Shown here: piece by piece, positions 1-12,300 of the stretch
Layout of the letters: every line of letters begins with the position of its first letter
How positions within the stretch are numbered: position 1 is the stretch's first letter
Assembly (NCBI GenBank): GCA_029204225.1
Contig: CM055107.1
Span: forward strand, 4,832,353 to 4,896,352
Length of the DNA stretch: 64,000 bases
Origin: Diphasiastrum complanatum
Taxonomy: Eukaryota; Streptophyta; Lycopodiopsida; Lycopodiales; Lycopodiaceae
Direction of reading: 5' to 3'
Made by a program: the position numbers and the translations under genes
Notes under the pieces: model-generated
Seen by the model: only the letters and a program-made list of their open reading frames with translations
Database searches by the model: none
What the model was told of the DNA's origin: nothing

Positions 1-1400
1 ATTAATATCATATGGTATCATATGTAGTTAATGATTGATGGTGTTTATATCAAGTTTGTCATTTATTGTGGCAATGTATAATTATAATGACTTACATTTT
101 GTACAAAATCTTAACCCTATTTGCTAGCATTATTTTTTAGGTTTTGCCAAGTAATTTTTTTGTTGTAACTAAAAGTATACATTTGATAATAACCCTATGA
201 AAACGTACTCGTAATTTTTTCTAAGTAACTCAATATAGGGTTGCTAAAAATGACTAAAGACATTGTATTTTGAACGGAATGTGACAATTTGTCCAATGCA
301 TGGTTGGAGAAGTAACATCTTTTGGTTTTTTGAGTTTCAAATATCAAGCTTGATAACAGACGCAACTCATCCCATTTTGGAAGTTTTCGTCAAAGCTTGG
401 GTGGAACTATACGATGTGGATTCTTGTTGTTGAGTTGTAGATTAAAAAAGAGGAATGGTGATAATTTGAAAGTTTTTTCTTGGTCAATGTGTTAGGCTTC
501 CATGTGGATGCATGTAATCAAAGAACTCAACACAATACAAGTGAGTGGACTTGGAGTCTTAATTATAGAGCTCATTAAGTTAAGGTATTATCTTACAATG
601 TTTTGAACATGAACTAACACATTCATAGGCTTAACTTTCTTAATGGGAGAGGTTTCATTATTCTAAAACTGAAATGCCTAGCGTGCAATCTGCAATCAGA
701 TTGTAATCTTTTCTTTTGTGACTTTCAACTATGTGCAATGCCTTGCAAATCTCTTATTTCCTTTTACTTAGCATTTGCAATCCTTCTAATATAGATTCTT
801 TACCATGTCCCCTTTTCTTGACTTTGCATTGTCTTTTCAAGTCATTCATTAGATATTTTCTTGGGAATTTTTTAAAATTAGAATCTTGAGAGTACAATTA
901 CATGCAACACAAAAGACATCTAATCAAAATTAGCAATGTTTAGGTATTAACAATGCAATAAAAGAAATAAAAATGATGGTGCCTAGTTTTCCACCTTCAA
1001 CACATTAATATACATTCCAAAGTCATAGTAGCAATTGAATCTTTGAAAAGGCCAAGTGTGAAACCTTCAAAAAATGGGTGACCTTATGAAATAAAAGAAA
1101 AATGTCAAAGAAGTGTCTCATCAAGAGAAAAAAAAGTTGTGTCTTGTAGTCTATTTCCAACTCATCAATAACATATCAAAATCATAGTAGCAACCAAGTG
1201 TTTGAAAATGTTCATGTATAATACTTTTAAAAAATGTTTTAAATTTTTTTACATTTTGGATAATTTCCTACTTTTAAGGGAACAAAAATTCAAAATTTAC
1301 TTAATGATAATGTAGTATGATTGCTACTCTTAAAACAAATGTTACCATACAATACATCTGAAATATGAAATATAATGTTTAAATGTAAAGTGTACAGAAA
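1..1400. other. AT-rich intergenic DNA, no gene seen
   Basis: I see no open frame with any recognisable protein pattern, no tRNA-like cloverleaf and no terminal repeats in this stretch. It is AT-rich with scattered short homopolymers. Confidence 0.6.
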
Positions 1401-2146
1401 GTGATGATGTATGTTTCTCTCAGTGATCGCGGTTGCTCAGCCCCTCTCGTCGCCATCATGCTCGCACACTTGGGTGTGGGGGATGGCATCCTTCTTCATC
1501 CTCTCTATGTCATGCCTGTTGCACCCTCCCCCTTGTTTTCTTCTCCCCTTTTCTCTTGCTTGCTTCTCACTTCTTCTTCGTTCCTCTCTCTTTCCCCTCT
1601 GCCTTTTTCCTTTGGGACTGTCGCTTCCACCTTGCTTGTTGACCACTTCTATTTTGTTGCCCCACCCTTCCATTTTTTGATTTTCCCCCTCTTAAGCATA
1701 CTGTTCTTTTGTCTTTTCTCCTAACTGATTCGCTCCCTCCTCTTCATACTTCAAACCCTTTGGTCTTTTCTCCTTTGCAACCTTCCTTTTGTTCTTTTCC
1801 ACAGGTGGGCCCCGCTATAGGTTTTGCTTCAGATTTGTAGCCTCTACATTTTTACCATGGGACAGATTTCTCAGGTATCTTCAAAGCTCCAGTTGTCTAC
1901 AGCTTTCAACCACTTGACCCCTCTTCCATCTCTCTGGAGCTCCCCTGAACTTTTATTCCACCTCAGAAGCGTTGGGTCAACGCTGCAGGTCGGGGGTGTG
2001 CCTTTTTGTTGCCTACTCGTGTTGTTTGTCTCAAGAAGCCATTGTTGCTCTAGTTTCGTCTTCTCGCTTACTGAAGCCCTCTCGTAAGAGGAGGTTTGGA
2101 AGAAAGAAAGACCGGCCTCCTTTGCTTAGGCCTGCTCCTCCAGTGG
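1401..2146. other. Pyrimidine-rich tract and unassigned sequence next to a copia remnant
   Basis: From about 1430 to 1830 the plus strand is strongly C/T-rich. The overlapping ORFs on both strands there are Ser/Leu/Phe-rich or Arg/Glu-rich, as expected from composition alone. Around 2070-2145 one plus frame reads a short basic, proline-rich segment (SRKRRFGRKKDRPP then LLRPAPPVV) that stops being coherent where the copia remnant begins near 2150. It could be the end of an unrelated exon cut by the insertion, but nothing confirms it. Confidence 0.35.
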
Positions 2147-2149
2147 TCA

Positions 2150-4170
2150 GTCCATATTGTTTCCACACCTTTTTGAAGGATTGTTAGGAGTAGACTCGAG
2201 ATTGCCAAGTTGGATCCTCAAGCTCTTGATCACTTTGAAGCTCCTCCATCCTAGCATGGTCTTTGACATCAAGATGATTAGTAGCATTATCATCCACTTT
2301 ACAAACATGTCCTTCATAAAAAATAGCATCCCTACTCACTATGACTTTCTTAGTGATGGGATTGAAGACTCTATACCCTTTTGCTATTCTCACCATATCC
2401 CACAAAGATGCCTTTGATGAAAGTTGCATCATCCTTCTTCCTTGTATCCAAGGATTGGTGTACATAGCATGTGGATCCAAATATCCTTAGACCATCGAGA
2501 TTTGGCTTTTCTCCAATTAGAGCTTCATATGGTGTGATTTCTCGAATGCCTTGGTTGGGCAATCTATTGCATACGGAGTTAGCACAAGTGATTACCTCAC
2601 CCCAAAATGGTTTTAGTAGAGAAGCATCTAGCCTTAAGGCTTTAGCACACTCACAAAGAGAGCTATTTTTTTTCTCGACCATTCCATTTTGTTGAGGAGT
2701 ATAAGGACAAGATTACTCCCTCTTAATGCCATTAGAACTACAAAACTCTATCAACTTATTGGAGATATGATCTTCTATCAACTTATTGGAGATATAATCT
2801 CTTCCATTATCACTTCTTAATACCTTGATCTTGGTACTAAATTGATTTTCAACTAGAGTTTTGAACTTTACAAATGAATCAAACACCAAAGATTTACAAG
2901 ACAAGAGGTAAATTTAAGCATATTATATAGAATGATCAACAATGGAGTTCACATAGTACTTAGCACCACCATTAGATGCTTGATAGACGCTATATGCACA
3001 TCTGACTATATTTTTCAAGAGTGTTTGATCTTGAAGTAGATCTTGAGAATGAAAGCTTATGAGCCTTTTAGAGGCTACAAGCCTCACAATGCTTTTCACA
3101 TTTTGCCAAGCTCTTGGGGAGGCTGAGTGCAAGCTCCTTTGCACACATGGATTCCATAGATTTGAAGTTGGGGTGGACCAACCTTTTGTGCCATAGCTCC
3201 ACATTGGTGGTCTCCACCTTTGTTCACACTCTCCATTGCAACATTAGCATCTAATTTAAACAATCTACCTTGTTTGAATCCCTTTGCTATGCATTTATTG
3301 TTCTTAAGGATGGAACGAAATCCATGCTTAAATTGTACATCTAGACAATTATCCATTAATTGGCCAAACCTTAACAAATTCTTGGTTAACTTAGGTACAA
3401 AAAGGACATTTTCAAGATTTATCCTTTTGGATGATCATATGTACAATGGAATAGTACCAATACCACTTATTCTACGCTCTTGATCAGTAGCTGTAAAGAT
3501 AGTTCTTTTAACATCATTATAAGAGAGTAGAGTGAAATTTTCAAAAGTAGTCCTTTCGGAAAGTCATGTGGGAACTAGCCCCACCATCAATCTACCAAGA
3601 TTCACTTGTTTTGCTCTTGGATGATGGTGATGAGTTGGATATCATCAAGGATGATTCTTCTTCATCCTCCTCCTCTTGATGTGCAATGTTACTTTGTTTG
3701 TTCTCTTGTGCCTTCTTTTTCTTGAGGCGTTATGATGCAAAGTGCCCCTTCTTTCCACAAAAGAAGCACTTGTACTTTGATTTGTCTTTCTTGTCTTTTG
3801 AGCTTGAAGCTCCATCCTCATCTTTGGCCTCCTTTGGATGTTTCTTCTTAGTTTAATTGGTCTTCTTTTTTTTGAATGAGAAATTGGTTCTCATCTCCAT
3901 CCTGCAATGACAATGAATTCATTCTTGCTTTGGTGTGGAGCATCCTACACTCTTCAGCCACTAGCACACTATGAAGCTTTTCGATTGTTGGCAAAGTGTC
4001 TTGGATGGCAAAACTTTGGACCAAGTTCGTGAAATCATCTCCTAGACCATTAAGGACCACTTCAACAAGCACACTATATTTAATCTTCTCCCCAATAGAG
4101 GCTAACTCTTTGTTGAGAGATTTAATTCTTAGCACATAGTCTTGTGCATTTTCTTCCGTTCTCATTCGTA
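2150..4170 (-). pseudogene. Ty1/copia gag-protease-integrase remnant
   Basis: Minus-strand reading gives parts of a copia polyprotein in the normal order. Gag of the UBN2 type lies at 4165-3848. A zinc knuckle follows near 3770-3735 (CFFCGKKGHFAS, then a stop and Arg where the last Cys belongs). The protease motif near 3590-3560 reads IDGGASSHM with a stop before it, in place of the usual Trp-x-x-Asp-Ser-Gly-Ala-Ser. Integrase blocks lie at 3204-2184, with the C-terminal signature GYRVFNPITKKVIVSRDAI near 2380-2310. Reverse transcriptase, RNase H and both LTRs are absent, so the copy is truncated at both ends. At least four frame breaks and two substituted active motifs make it dead. Family assignment is firm; the exact ends are not. 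Confidence 0.85.
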
Positions 4171-4389
4171 CTCAGCTTCCATAGACATATTTTGGACCAA
4201 TGGTGACACATAATCGGAGACCAAGAAGAACCATTGATGCTATCAATATTTGCAATGAAAAAAATGCAGAAGATCAATGGATAACAAGAATATATCATAA
4301 ATATCAATGGATTTTGATGTAGCCTTATTCAAAAGGCTCTTTCTGGAAAAGAAAAAGATCAGATAACATATATAGAAGCTCTTGGAAAG

Positions 4390-4885
4390 GAAGGATAATG
4401 GATTTCAAAGTATCAGCTGCCGGTCAATCTATCACGGAAGTTTTAGTTCAGCATGCTTATCTTCACAAAGAGCGGATTTGAATCCAAATGATAGAAGAAA
4501 ATGCAATTGTAAATATACGATTAGTATGTACATATTCAGATTAAATTTTTCTAGTATTAGCATTTTTTTTATATTAAATTTTTATCATGATACGTTTGTT
4601 GATTTTGCAAATTTGTATCCATCAAATTTTGTTGAATGACAATCAGTTCAATCTATTGTAGGAATAATTGATGTCATACATTTTGATATCGGTGTTTTTC
4701 AATATAAAGGTCGTTTTTCAAAATCCCTTTTAGAGTTAGGAGTTTTTTTTTAATGATCACACCTATATTCCTGATAAAAATGGTTTAGTGGGTAGATTAG
4801 ATCCATATCCTCTACCAGATTTTTTGAGTGAGGAATGGATTTTTCTAGATTTAGCAATTTCAGAAAGTTTTCGATCCAGACTATG
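4390..4885 (+). pseudogene. Unidentified degenerate coding fragments
   Basis: Two coherent plus-strand pieces are visible. The first, 4398-4475, starts MDFKVSAAGQSITEVLV and stops after 25 codons. The second, about 4659-4885, reads through IHFDIGVFQYKGRFSKSLLE, then after a one-base slip in a run of T gives DKNGLVGRLDPYPLPDF and ends SESFRSRL-stop. The amino-acid composition looks like real protein rather than random AT-rich translation, but I do not recognise a family. It sits directly upstream of another unidentified, apparently spliced fragment (4944-5581), so both may come from one broken gene. Confidence 0.35.
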
Positions 4886-4943
4886 ATATGGATATTCAGA
4901 ATATATTAAAATGTAGCACTGGTTCAAAGAATAATAGATTAAG

Positions 4944-5581
4944 TTGATATCTACCTTTTCCAATTTTTTGTTAATTTTTTTCTCCAAATGCAATATTCGG
5001 CGAACGAAAACAATGTTTGTTTGTAAGGACTTGAGTAATGAAATGCTCGTTGAGTTGTTGGATGATCGTTGGGATATGAAACAAAATGAGCAAGTTGAGT
5101 GCAGAGTATGTAAGTCATCATTGACATTTAGATATCACATAGATAAACAAATGCTCACTTTGCTGTTGTATTATAGAAAATGGATGAAACTCAAAAATGA
5201 GTGGAAACCACTAGATCAAGATTATGTATTAAATCATCAAGAACAACTTAAAATAACAGTGAAAAGAAATGACAACATTCTTGCTTTGATTGAGGTTGAG
5301 AAATATTGGAGTCTCAATCACAATCAGAGCTAGACATGTTGTTCGATCTTCCTCAATACTATCAAATTCGATTGAATGGTCTTAAGGTACGTTATGCCAT
5401 ATGAAATTTTTTATTTTTCTATTTCTTAGTAATTCAATTTTACAAGATAGGTTACACATCATTCATTAATTGAACTCAAATAGTTTTTGATGTGCAGGTA
5501 AGAGTAAGGCAGGAAGAGCATTTAAAATGCAAAGACATAAGAACATCTATCGAAATTGAAGATCCATAGAATTTGAACAAC
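4944..5581 (+). pseudogene. Unidentified spliced gene fragment
   Basis: A 129-codon plus ORF (4944-5333) contains KDLSNEMLVELLDDRWDMK and a CRVC pair that could be half of a zinc site. In another frame the sequence just downstream reads SELDMLFDLPQYYQIRLNG up to a good donor at 5387 (AAG/GTACGT). An acceptor TGTGCAG ends at 5497, and the next block (5498-5581) reads VRVRQEEHLKCKDIRTSIE before an in-frame stop. A second donor-like GTAATT follows. So the sequence keeps intron boundaries although its frame is broken. No family recognised. It may belong with the fragments just upstream and with the ORF at 5872-6603 on the other strand. Confidence 0.35.
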
Positions 5582-5871
5582 GTAATTTTCTAATATGTCG
5601 TATAATTTTTTGTATACATCATGTATGAAAATATATGAACTGCTCAACTTGAATATCATTGTTCAAGTTGAGGGTCTTTCCTTTCTATGATCTCTATGTC
5701 CATTTCTCCAGATGGAAGTAACTTTATTGGAGAATGCGTAATTGAAATTGGAAATGAATTTTTGATAACAATTTTGATTGTCTCATGCTGGAAATGCATC
5801 ATCTTTTTTGGGAAGACCTTCAAACAAGAGAACATAATAGGGGGAGATGTAGGAGGAGTTTTATGAGGAGA

Positions 5872-6603
5872 CTAAGAAGAAACTTTAGGAGGAGACCTAG
5901 GAGATTTATGAGGCGAAGGAGTCTGAGAAGAAGTCTTAGGAGGAGACCTAGGAGATTTAGGAGGAGATGAAGGAGATTTAGGAGGAGAAAGAGAAGAAGA
6001 TTTAGGAGAGCTAAGAGATTCAGGAGAAGAGGAGATTGCTCTCAGGATATCTTTGAAAGGAGATGTCTGTGAAAAATCCTTGGCTTTTTGAGGAGTGCCA
6101 AGAGACCTCCTCTTCTTTGAGACATGTCCACTCTGCATCTGAAATATAAGTCGGGTCGGTTGAGATTGCGCCACCACGCAAGGATCGCTACAATCGTCTG
6201 GCAAAGATAATTTGAAATTGGGTACTTGCAAGTTGACAAAAGGATCTTCATGTACTCGTCTCTTTCTCAGCTTCACGGTTGTTGAATTTATCATTCCAAG
6301 GTAGCTTACAAACGCTCCAAATGCTTTGCCAATGGCAGGAAAATTGGCGAGAAGTTGATCGGGGAACCCAAAGAAATAAATCATCTTGGGAGAGCATAGA
6401 TTTCCATGCTCATCAACTTGGGACATCCACAGGAAAACATGTACGCTAGTACTACAATGTTCATAACGCTTGAAAGAAAGAGCTTTTCTCCTTGCTGCAG
6501 ACTTCTCGAAGAATGCCTTGAAAAAACCATTGCCTCTTCTCAAATAATATCTGATGCCCAGCTTGGCAACATTTCGAAGGTAGACATAAGCCACATTCTT
6601 CAT
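5872..6603 (-). CDS. Hypothetical 243-residue protein with Ser/Pro/Lys-rich tail
   Basis: This is an uninterrupted 243-codon minus-strand ORF. The frame stays open upstream of the Met to about 6645, through a segment reading SKTKHAKFKTIQTKA. Residues 1-150 look globular and mixed, with aromatic-rich stretches such as MIYFFGFPDQLLANFPAIGK. Residues 150-243 are low complexity, built of Ser-Pro-Pro-Lys type repeats, like a disordered linker. I do not recognise the fold. The antisense frame over the tail is Arg-rich or Gly/Asp-rich and is a shadow. There is no flanking promoter or partner that tells its role. Because the first exon segment has an inverted paralogue 200 bp away, the ORF may be one exon of a rearranged multi-exon gene rather than a full gene. 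Confidence 0.4.
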   Translation of the reverse strand: MKNVAYVYLRNVAKLGIRYYLRRGNGFFKAFFEKSAARRKALSFKRYEHCSTSVHVFLWMSQVDEHGNLCSPKMIYFFGFPDQLLANFPAIGKAFGAFVSYLGMINSTTVKLRKRRVHEDPFVNLQVPNFKLSLPDDCSDPCVVAQSQPTRLIFQMQSGHVSKKRRSLGTPQKAKDFSQTSPFKDILRAISSSPESLSSPKSSSLSPPKSPSSPPKSPRSPPKTSSQTPSPHKSPRSPPKVSS

Positions 6604-6882
6604 AGCTTTGGTCTGTATTGTCTTGAACTTGGCATGTTTGGTTTTGCTTTAATATTAAAAATGATGTGGCTAAAGGACATACTGATCAACCTGTCCGGAA
6701 CGCCTCAATTATAATTCATCATCGAGTTGGAAAAATAGAAGTTGTAGATGGAGAACTCTCCAAAATCTGCATGCATAGACATAGATGGATTTATCTCAAT
6801 GATTCAGAAGATGATCTGAGTGAACTTTTGGAGTAGCAAAACCAAACATGCCAAGGTAAAGGCAATACAGACCAAAGCTATA
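6602..6882. repeat. 47-bp inverted repeat with a 187-bp spacer
   Basis: The sequence at 6602-6648 is the near-perfect reverse complement of 6836-6882. They differ only in a 7-base patch in the middle. Both arms are coding in the same sense when read outward: the minus arm gives SKTKHAKFKTIQTKA and the plus arm gives SKTKHAKVKAIQTKA. This indicates two divergently oriented copies of one exon segment, not a transposon terminal repeat. Confidence 0.8.
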
Positions 6883-6911
6883 AAGAATCTACCAAAGCAC
6901 AATGCATACTT
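6653..6911 (+). pseudogene. Unidentified coding fragment, inverted relative of the 5872-6603 ORF start
   Basis: A plus frame reads NDVAKGHTDQPVRNASIII, then HHRVGKIEVVDGELSKICMH and LNDSEDDLSELLE before a stop. After a one-base shift it continues as SKTKHAKVKAIQTKAIKN and ends at a stop near 6914. The last part is the counterpart of the upstream end of the minus-strand ORF at 5872-6603. No known family; likely a gene fragment moved or duplicated in inverse orientation. Confidence 0.35.
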
Positions 6912-7151
6912 CTAGGTACAGAATTCGGCGACCATTAAGTTTGCTATCTTTTTGGAATTTCGAAAATCGAATCATTAATAAATAGGATCTTCTTCCTAAT
7001 GATGAATCTAAAAGTTTTTAATGATAAACCATTTATTACTTTTTGGCGCAAGTACCATGTTGTAAGAGTCTTATTGGTGGACGTTTAAAGATCCCAGATT
7101 ACCATCCATGACATGACAAGTGTATGGCTGTGATTAATAGGAGAAGGCCAT

Positions 7152-7645
7152 TGTAAAGTCCTCACAACAAGATTCTAGCCTAAGCATACCATACAAAGCA
7201 ACAACACATGGGAACCGGTGGAGGTTAAACCAACCCAACCAAACCTAGACCGTACGGATCTAGCCCCCAAGCTTTGGATCAATCAGAGTCATGGAAAGAG
7301 AAGTCACACCAGCAGCATGTAGCTACTCATCACAAATCAAGCATACACTAGTGAGAGCCCAATAGTATACTTATACCCTCCAAGGCCCATGCACCACTAG
7401 TAGTGCACTGTGACACCTCACTGGACACCTCTGCAGCCTAATTGGGCCACGTCATCCAATTTCCTAATGACTCACTGATAGACCCATACCAACTCCACCA
7501 CCATGTGTTTAGGCCTACAACCATTAATTATGACCTTGTACACATAAGGGCCCCAATTTTCTTATAGTCACAATTAACTTACGGGTTGTTGGTCTACCGG
7601 TCCCTTGCATGGACACGCTACCCGAGACCAGTCATGGACATGACA
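7152..7645 (-). repeat. 3' LTR of Ty3 chromovirus
   Basis: Read on the minus strand this 494-bp block begins TGTCATGTCC and ends GGACTTTACA. It lies directly after a purine-rich polypurine tract (AAGGGAGGAAGAA) that follows the chromodomain end of pol. The same LTR occurs on the plus strand at 28312-30499 (interrupted there), with matching termini and about 495 bp once the insertion is removed, and there it is followed by a primer binding site. The unbroken centre near 7575-7600 is the empty version of the site hit by a copia element at 28.37 kb. Confidence 0.88.
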
Positions 7646-7673
7646 TTCTTCCTCCCTTATTCAAGTTCTGTCC

Positions 7674-8272
7674 TTAGAACTTAAAACTGAGAAATTTCCT
7701 CCTTAAGCTTCCTTCCTGTTCCCAAGAATCATCATCGTCTGTACATCCTCTCCATCGAACCAGATGTTCGGTAAGTATACGATTTCTCAATCGTTTAGTT
7801 CTTGTATCCAAGATCTTTTCGGGTTCAAGACGAGATACACCCAATGATTTATCCAACAGGTTTAACTAATCTCCAGATCCAAGATGCTCTCCTTCATGTA
7901 GACTCTTTTTGAGACGACTAACGTGAAATACGGGATGCACTTGCGATCTATCCGGGAGTTTCAACTGGTAAGCTAAGGATCCGATCTTTTTCAAGATCTT
8001 AAACGGTCCTCTATATCTAGAAGACAACTTATAATGCTTGCCGGTACGCTTGCACTTGAATCCTTCAGGATTCTCAAATATACCCAATCTCCCACTTGAA
8101 AGTCTCTCGGTGATCTTTTCAGATTTGCAAAATGTTTGTCCCTATCATGGGCACTCTGGACATTTTCACGTGCAATCCGTAGCATAAACTCGTGAAAGAA
8201 ATCCGCTACTTTTTGAAATTTGATCGTCCGAGTCTCAACCGCAATGGGTGACCTAGGCTCAAAATTGTACGT
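7674..8272 (-). pseudogene. Chromovirus integrase C-terminus and chromodomain
   Basis: Minus frames give the integrase tail (FEPRSPIAVETRTIKFQK, then [15 protein letters not shown]) and the GPY-like block [19 protein letters not shown] with [13 protein letters not shown]. After a frameshift near 7860 comes a chromodomain-like end (ILTEHLVRWRGCTDDDDSWE) whose LVRWRG...DSWE pattern matches chromovirus chromodomains. In chromoviruses this domain steers integration to particular chromatin. It ends about 30 bp before the polypurine tract and LTR. The upstream edge is the hAT insertion point. Confidence 0.88.
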
Positions 8273-8386
8273 TGGTTGCATCCCGATTCGAACAAGTCGA
8301 TTCAAATCGGCCGGTTCGAACCGATTCTTTGAGGTTCGAACCGCCAAGCCAGGTTCGAATCGGAAAACGGTTCAAACCTTTTTTTT
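8273..8386. repeat. Left subterminal GGTTCGAACC repeat cluster of hAT
   Basis: Within the first 115 bp of the element there are about six copies, in both orientations, of TTCGAAC-type words: ATTCGAAC, GGTTCGAACC, GGTTCGAACC, GGTTCGAATC and GGTTCAAACC. hAT transposases of the Ac type bind short subterminal repeats of this kind; that role here is inferred. Confidence 0.7.
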
Positions 8387-9367
8387 TCAATTATTCAAAA
8401 AAACAGTCAAACATTCACTGATAGTACAAATACTTAAATTTTAATAGCTAAACAATTTCAATCTTCCTCTAAATTTACAGATTTCAGAATTCAGGATAAT
8501 CAGATCTCTAAGCTCTTGTGAGTCGTGACGGTGTGACCTGTGACCTGTCATATCAACTTTTAAGATTCAATTTTCAAAACAGAATTTACAGAAATTAGAA
8601 TGACATTATGACTCATGAGTCATGACCCAAGTTTAAACAGACTACATAGTACATAGTACATACTAGTTAGCAGTTGCCAGTAACTAGTAACTACAGTTAA
8701 AAACTTAAACAGGTTACAGAGTCCAAACTACATAGACTGTACATACTACAGTTAAAAGTAAAAGTTAAAACTTAACTTCAGGAATCAGAAACTTGAAACT
8801 TGAAACTAGATTCTAGAATCCATAATATATCATGATTCATGAATCATAACAAAGTAGTCCTCGAGGCTATGAGCACGGAAGCTGCTAGCCTCTCCTGCCC
8901 TCCTCCTATGCTCTGCTCGAGTGACAGGCCCTGCACAATGCACACAAAGAGGGACAAACGTGTTATTGTCTACAAATTAGTAAATTACAATTTACGATAA
9001 TTAGTAACTTCAAACTTCGAAAATTTAATTCAAGACCTGTCACCTTACTACTTAGACAATCCTAATTTCTCACCTGCACTCTGCATGGCCTCCTCATGGA
9101 GGAATGTGTACACGTCCTCCTCTGACTGGTCTCTCGGTGGCAACTCTGGAACCTTTGCCACATCGATCAGATCGGGATTTACCTACACACGTCACAATGC
9201 ACATTGAAATCAACGCAAAATTTGGAGGGTGAGTCCCGACAAAAGTTAAAATTTAGCTATAGTCTAGTATCTACTATCATCTATGTAGTATGATCTATTT
9301 AGTATCTACTTAGTACTAACTGGTTCCTGGGATGATGGATCATATGTTAGAATTTAGTAATTATAAT

Positions 9368-12300
9368 TTATGGCTTACAAGTTACCTGGATAGGCTCTGC
9401 GGTGGTCTGGAGTCTACCCAAAAGTCTCAGGTTGGCGTGTATGTGCACCAACCTCTCCAACTGCGCTGATGATAGTCGATTCCTCTTCTTCGTGTGAATC
9501 ATGGAATGGAAACTCCAGTTCCTCTCACAAGCGACTGCAGTGCAGTCCTGTGAGAGAATCCTGATGGCAAGGCGACGCAATTTGGGGACATCAACCCCAA
9601 ACTTCGACCACCATGACACGGGACTGGCCTGAATCATAGTTCAAGGGGCAGTTAGTACTTACTACTAGCAAGTTGCAACCAAGTTCCAAGTTCCAACAAG
9701 TTACAATATGATTGACTAACTGTGTAGTAAAATGTGAAGTAACAAGTTTAAACTGTAATGGACCATGCCACATGAACACTCGGGAGATATAGGCATTCTA
9801 GCCATCCCTGAGCTCCCTATATGTGAACTGCTCCTCATTCCTCCAAAGTGGATGGAGTATGTGGGCCATGGCATACAGGGGCCTATGAAACCACTCCCAC
9901 CTGCTCAACCAAAGGAGCCGGACCTCCGTAAGCCTGCAAGAATTAAGATTCAAGAGTCAAGACACAGTAATAATTATACAATATAGTACAATGTACATGA
10001 TAGATCAATCATCATAGTACATTCTGCATACTACTGTCTACATACTACATTTGAAATTTGAATCTTGATTCTTGATATACATAATACCTCTCTGGGCTAA
10101 TGGTCGTGCAAACCCTCAACTGCTCGCCCAGCCTGTCCATGAACTCGTACAAGAGGCCCAATGTGCAGCCCTCTCGATCTGTAAGGTGCAGGACAGTGTA
10201 GATGGGCTGTAGGCCCACCACAATGGATCGAGCCTCATCCCAAAATGGTGAATGCATAATGGGCCACTCGAATCTCTTACTCTTGGGCTCCTGTGACGGC
10301 CCCCACTGCGCCCAGTCAACATCAACAACCATCTGTCTCAAGCCCTGATGAACTTTTAGCACTCGTTCTAGGACCAGGAATATAAATGCAAACCTGCATA
10401 GGGCACATTGCACAAGTGACAAATTCTAAGTTCTAACTTCTGACAAGAGTCAAGAGTCAAGAAAATACATGGCACATGCAATGTGCATCATTGCATGAAA
10501 TATTTACCACAATAGATACTTACCAAGTTCCAACAGTCTACAGAAGCGCATTCAAGAATCAAATTTGAGTTGCAACTTGCATACCTGGTGGGGGCAGGTC
10601 TCAAGATATCCAAGGTGGACTGTCTCCTGAACATGGCTAGGACCCTAGGCTTCTTGGTGACAAATCTCACCAAGAACCGTGCAGTACGCACCACCTCTGC
10701 AATCCATGGAATCTTGGCCACATCCTCGACCAACAAGTCCAGGCAGTGTGCAGCACAAGGTGTCCAAAAGATGTGGGGGTAGGTCTCATTAACGAGCCTT
10801 CCCATGGAGACGCAGTTTGACGCATTATCTGTGACCACATGCACAACCATACCATGCAATGTGCAATGTGCATGAGTTTGGAATTCCGAATTCAAGACTC
10901 AAGTGCTCAGTGGCAACTGCTTAGACTTTAGTGAACCATAATTCAGATTCCACTGTTAATCAATCCGAAATCGCCATTGAACAATGAACATTCAACATTG
11001 ACATTTACAAATGAGTAATTACCTGTAACCTAATACCATTTAAGTTTTAACATTATAGGTAAACCGTAAACTGTAAATTGTAAAAAGTATAATATATATA
11101 CCTGTACAACGTGCTGTGGTCCGACCTCCTCAATGACAGCTCGAATATGCGAGAACATGTACTCGCCCGTGACTGCCTCCCCAGAGGTCTCGATGGATCT
11201 GAGAAACATCGTCCCATGCACAAAGACACCAGGATATTCAATATGTGGCACCTCCTCGTATCGCTACAACCATCAGATATGATGGTGCAACCATGCCTAG
11301 TTGAAAGTTCACAGGTGACAAGTGACAAGTCAGTGACAAGTGACAAGTGACCGAGGTCACGACTCACGACTCACTTACAAGTGACAACACAAGATGAATC
11401 ATGATTCATAATAGATCCATGATCCGAGAGGAATCAGGATAGATCTTAAATTGTAAATTGCAATTCAAATTTCATGGCAAATTCCAATGATAAATGATCA
11501 TTTGAATATTCATGATTAAACATAAATAGCTAGCTACAGCCTGCAAATTGCAATTAACAAGTAATTTACAATTAACGCCTGCAATTTAAGTTTTAACAAT
11601 CATCATAAAGTCTTTAAACTTTAAAGTTTAGACAACTTTAGAGTAGATAAAGTTAAAAGCAAGTAGTACGTATTGGGTCCATGCCTTCCTGAGAGGCTCT
11701 AGCTTCTGGTCAACAGAAGCCCGCTCATCAAGAAGCCCCTTCGTCCTCAGGTGCTCGCAAGATGGCCCCTGCCAAACCTGCCCAATCGCACTCACCGCAC
11801 TCATCACCCTCCTCCATGTCGGGGTCCTAGCCAAATGAAATGGCAGATCGCAGGTGTAGAACAACTATCGAACGACAACCTCTGCCTCTGCCATGGCTCT
11901 GAGAGCGAAGCTAGACACATAGTACTCCCTACCCCACATTTGTGTAGTGCGGCCCCGTCTACCTCTCCCTCTCTCAGGTGGATGATGTGGTGCCGGTATG
12001 GTCATGGCTGGAGGTGGTGTCGAAGATCCTGCACCAGAAGGCGGGTTAGGCCGGGTACTAGGCCCTGCCTCATCTGCAACTCTGTTCTCTGGGCCATGGG
12101 AAGCGAGGGGTGAGCGGATGACAACTGGGGGGCGTGATGTGGTGGCCTCTGGCTCTGTCGCCGTGACTGCATCTCGATTTGACAAAAAAGACAAATTTGA
12201 AATTACAATACAATTTAGAAATTAACATGTCAGGAGCATGCATGCAAGCGGCAATCTCGTACCCCCTCAAACGTAACAAATGTGCCCTGATGCGTGTGGG

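Noticed and set aside
1401-1724. Three overlapping plus ORFs and one minus ORF
   Set aside because: Low-complexity pyrimidine-rich sequence keeps all frames open; no protein signature.
5785-5970. Arg-rich plus-strand ORF
   Set aside because: Antisense shadow of the Ser/Pro/Lys-rich tail of the minus ORF at 5872-6603.
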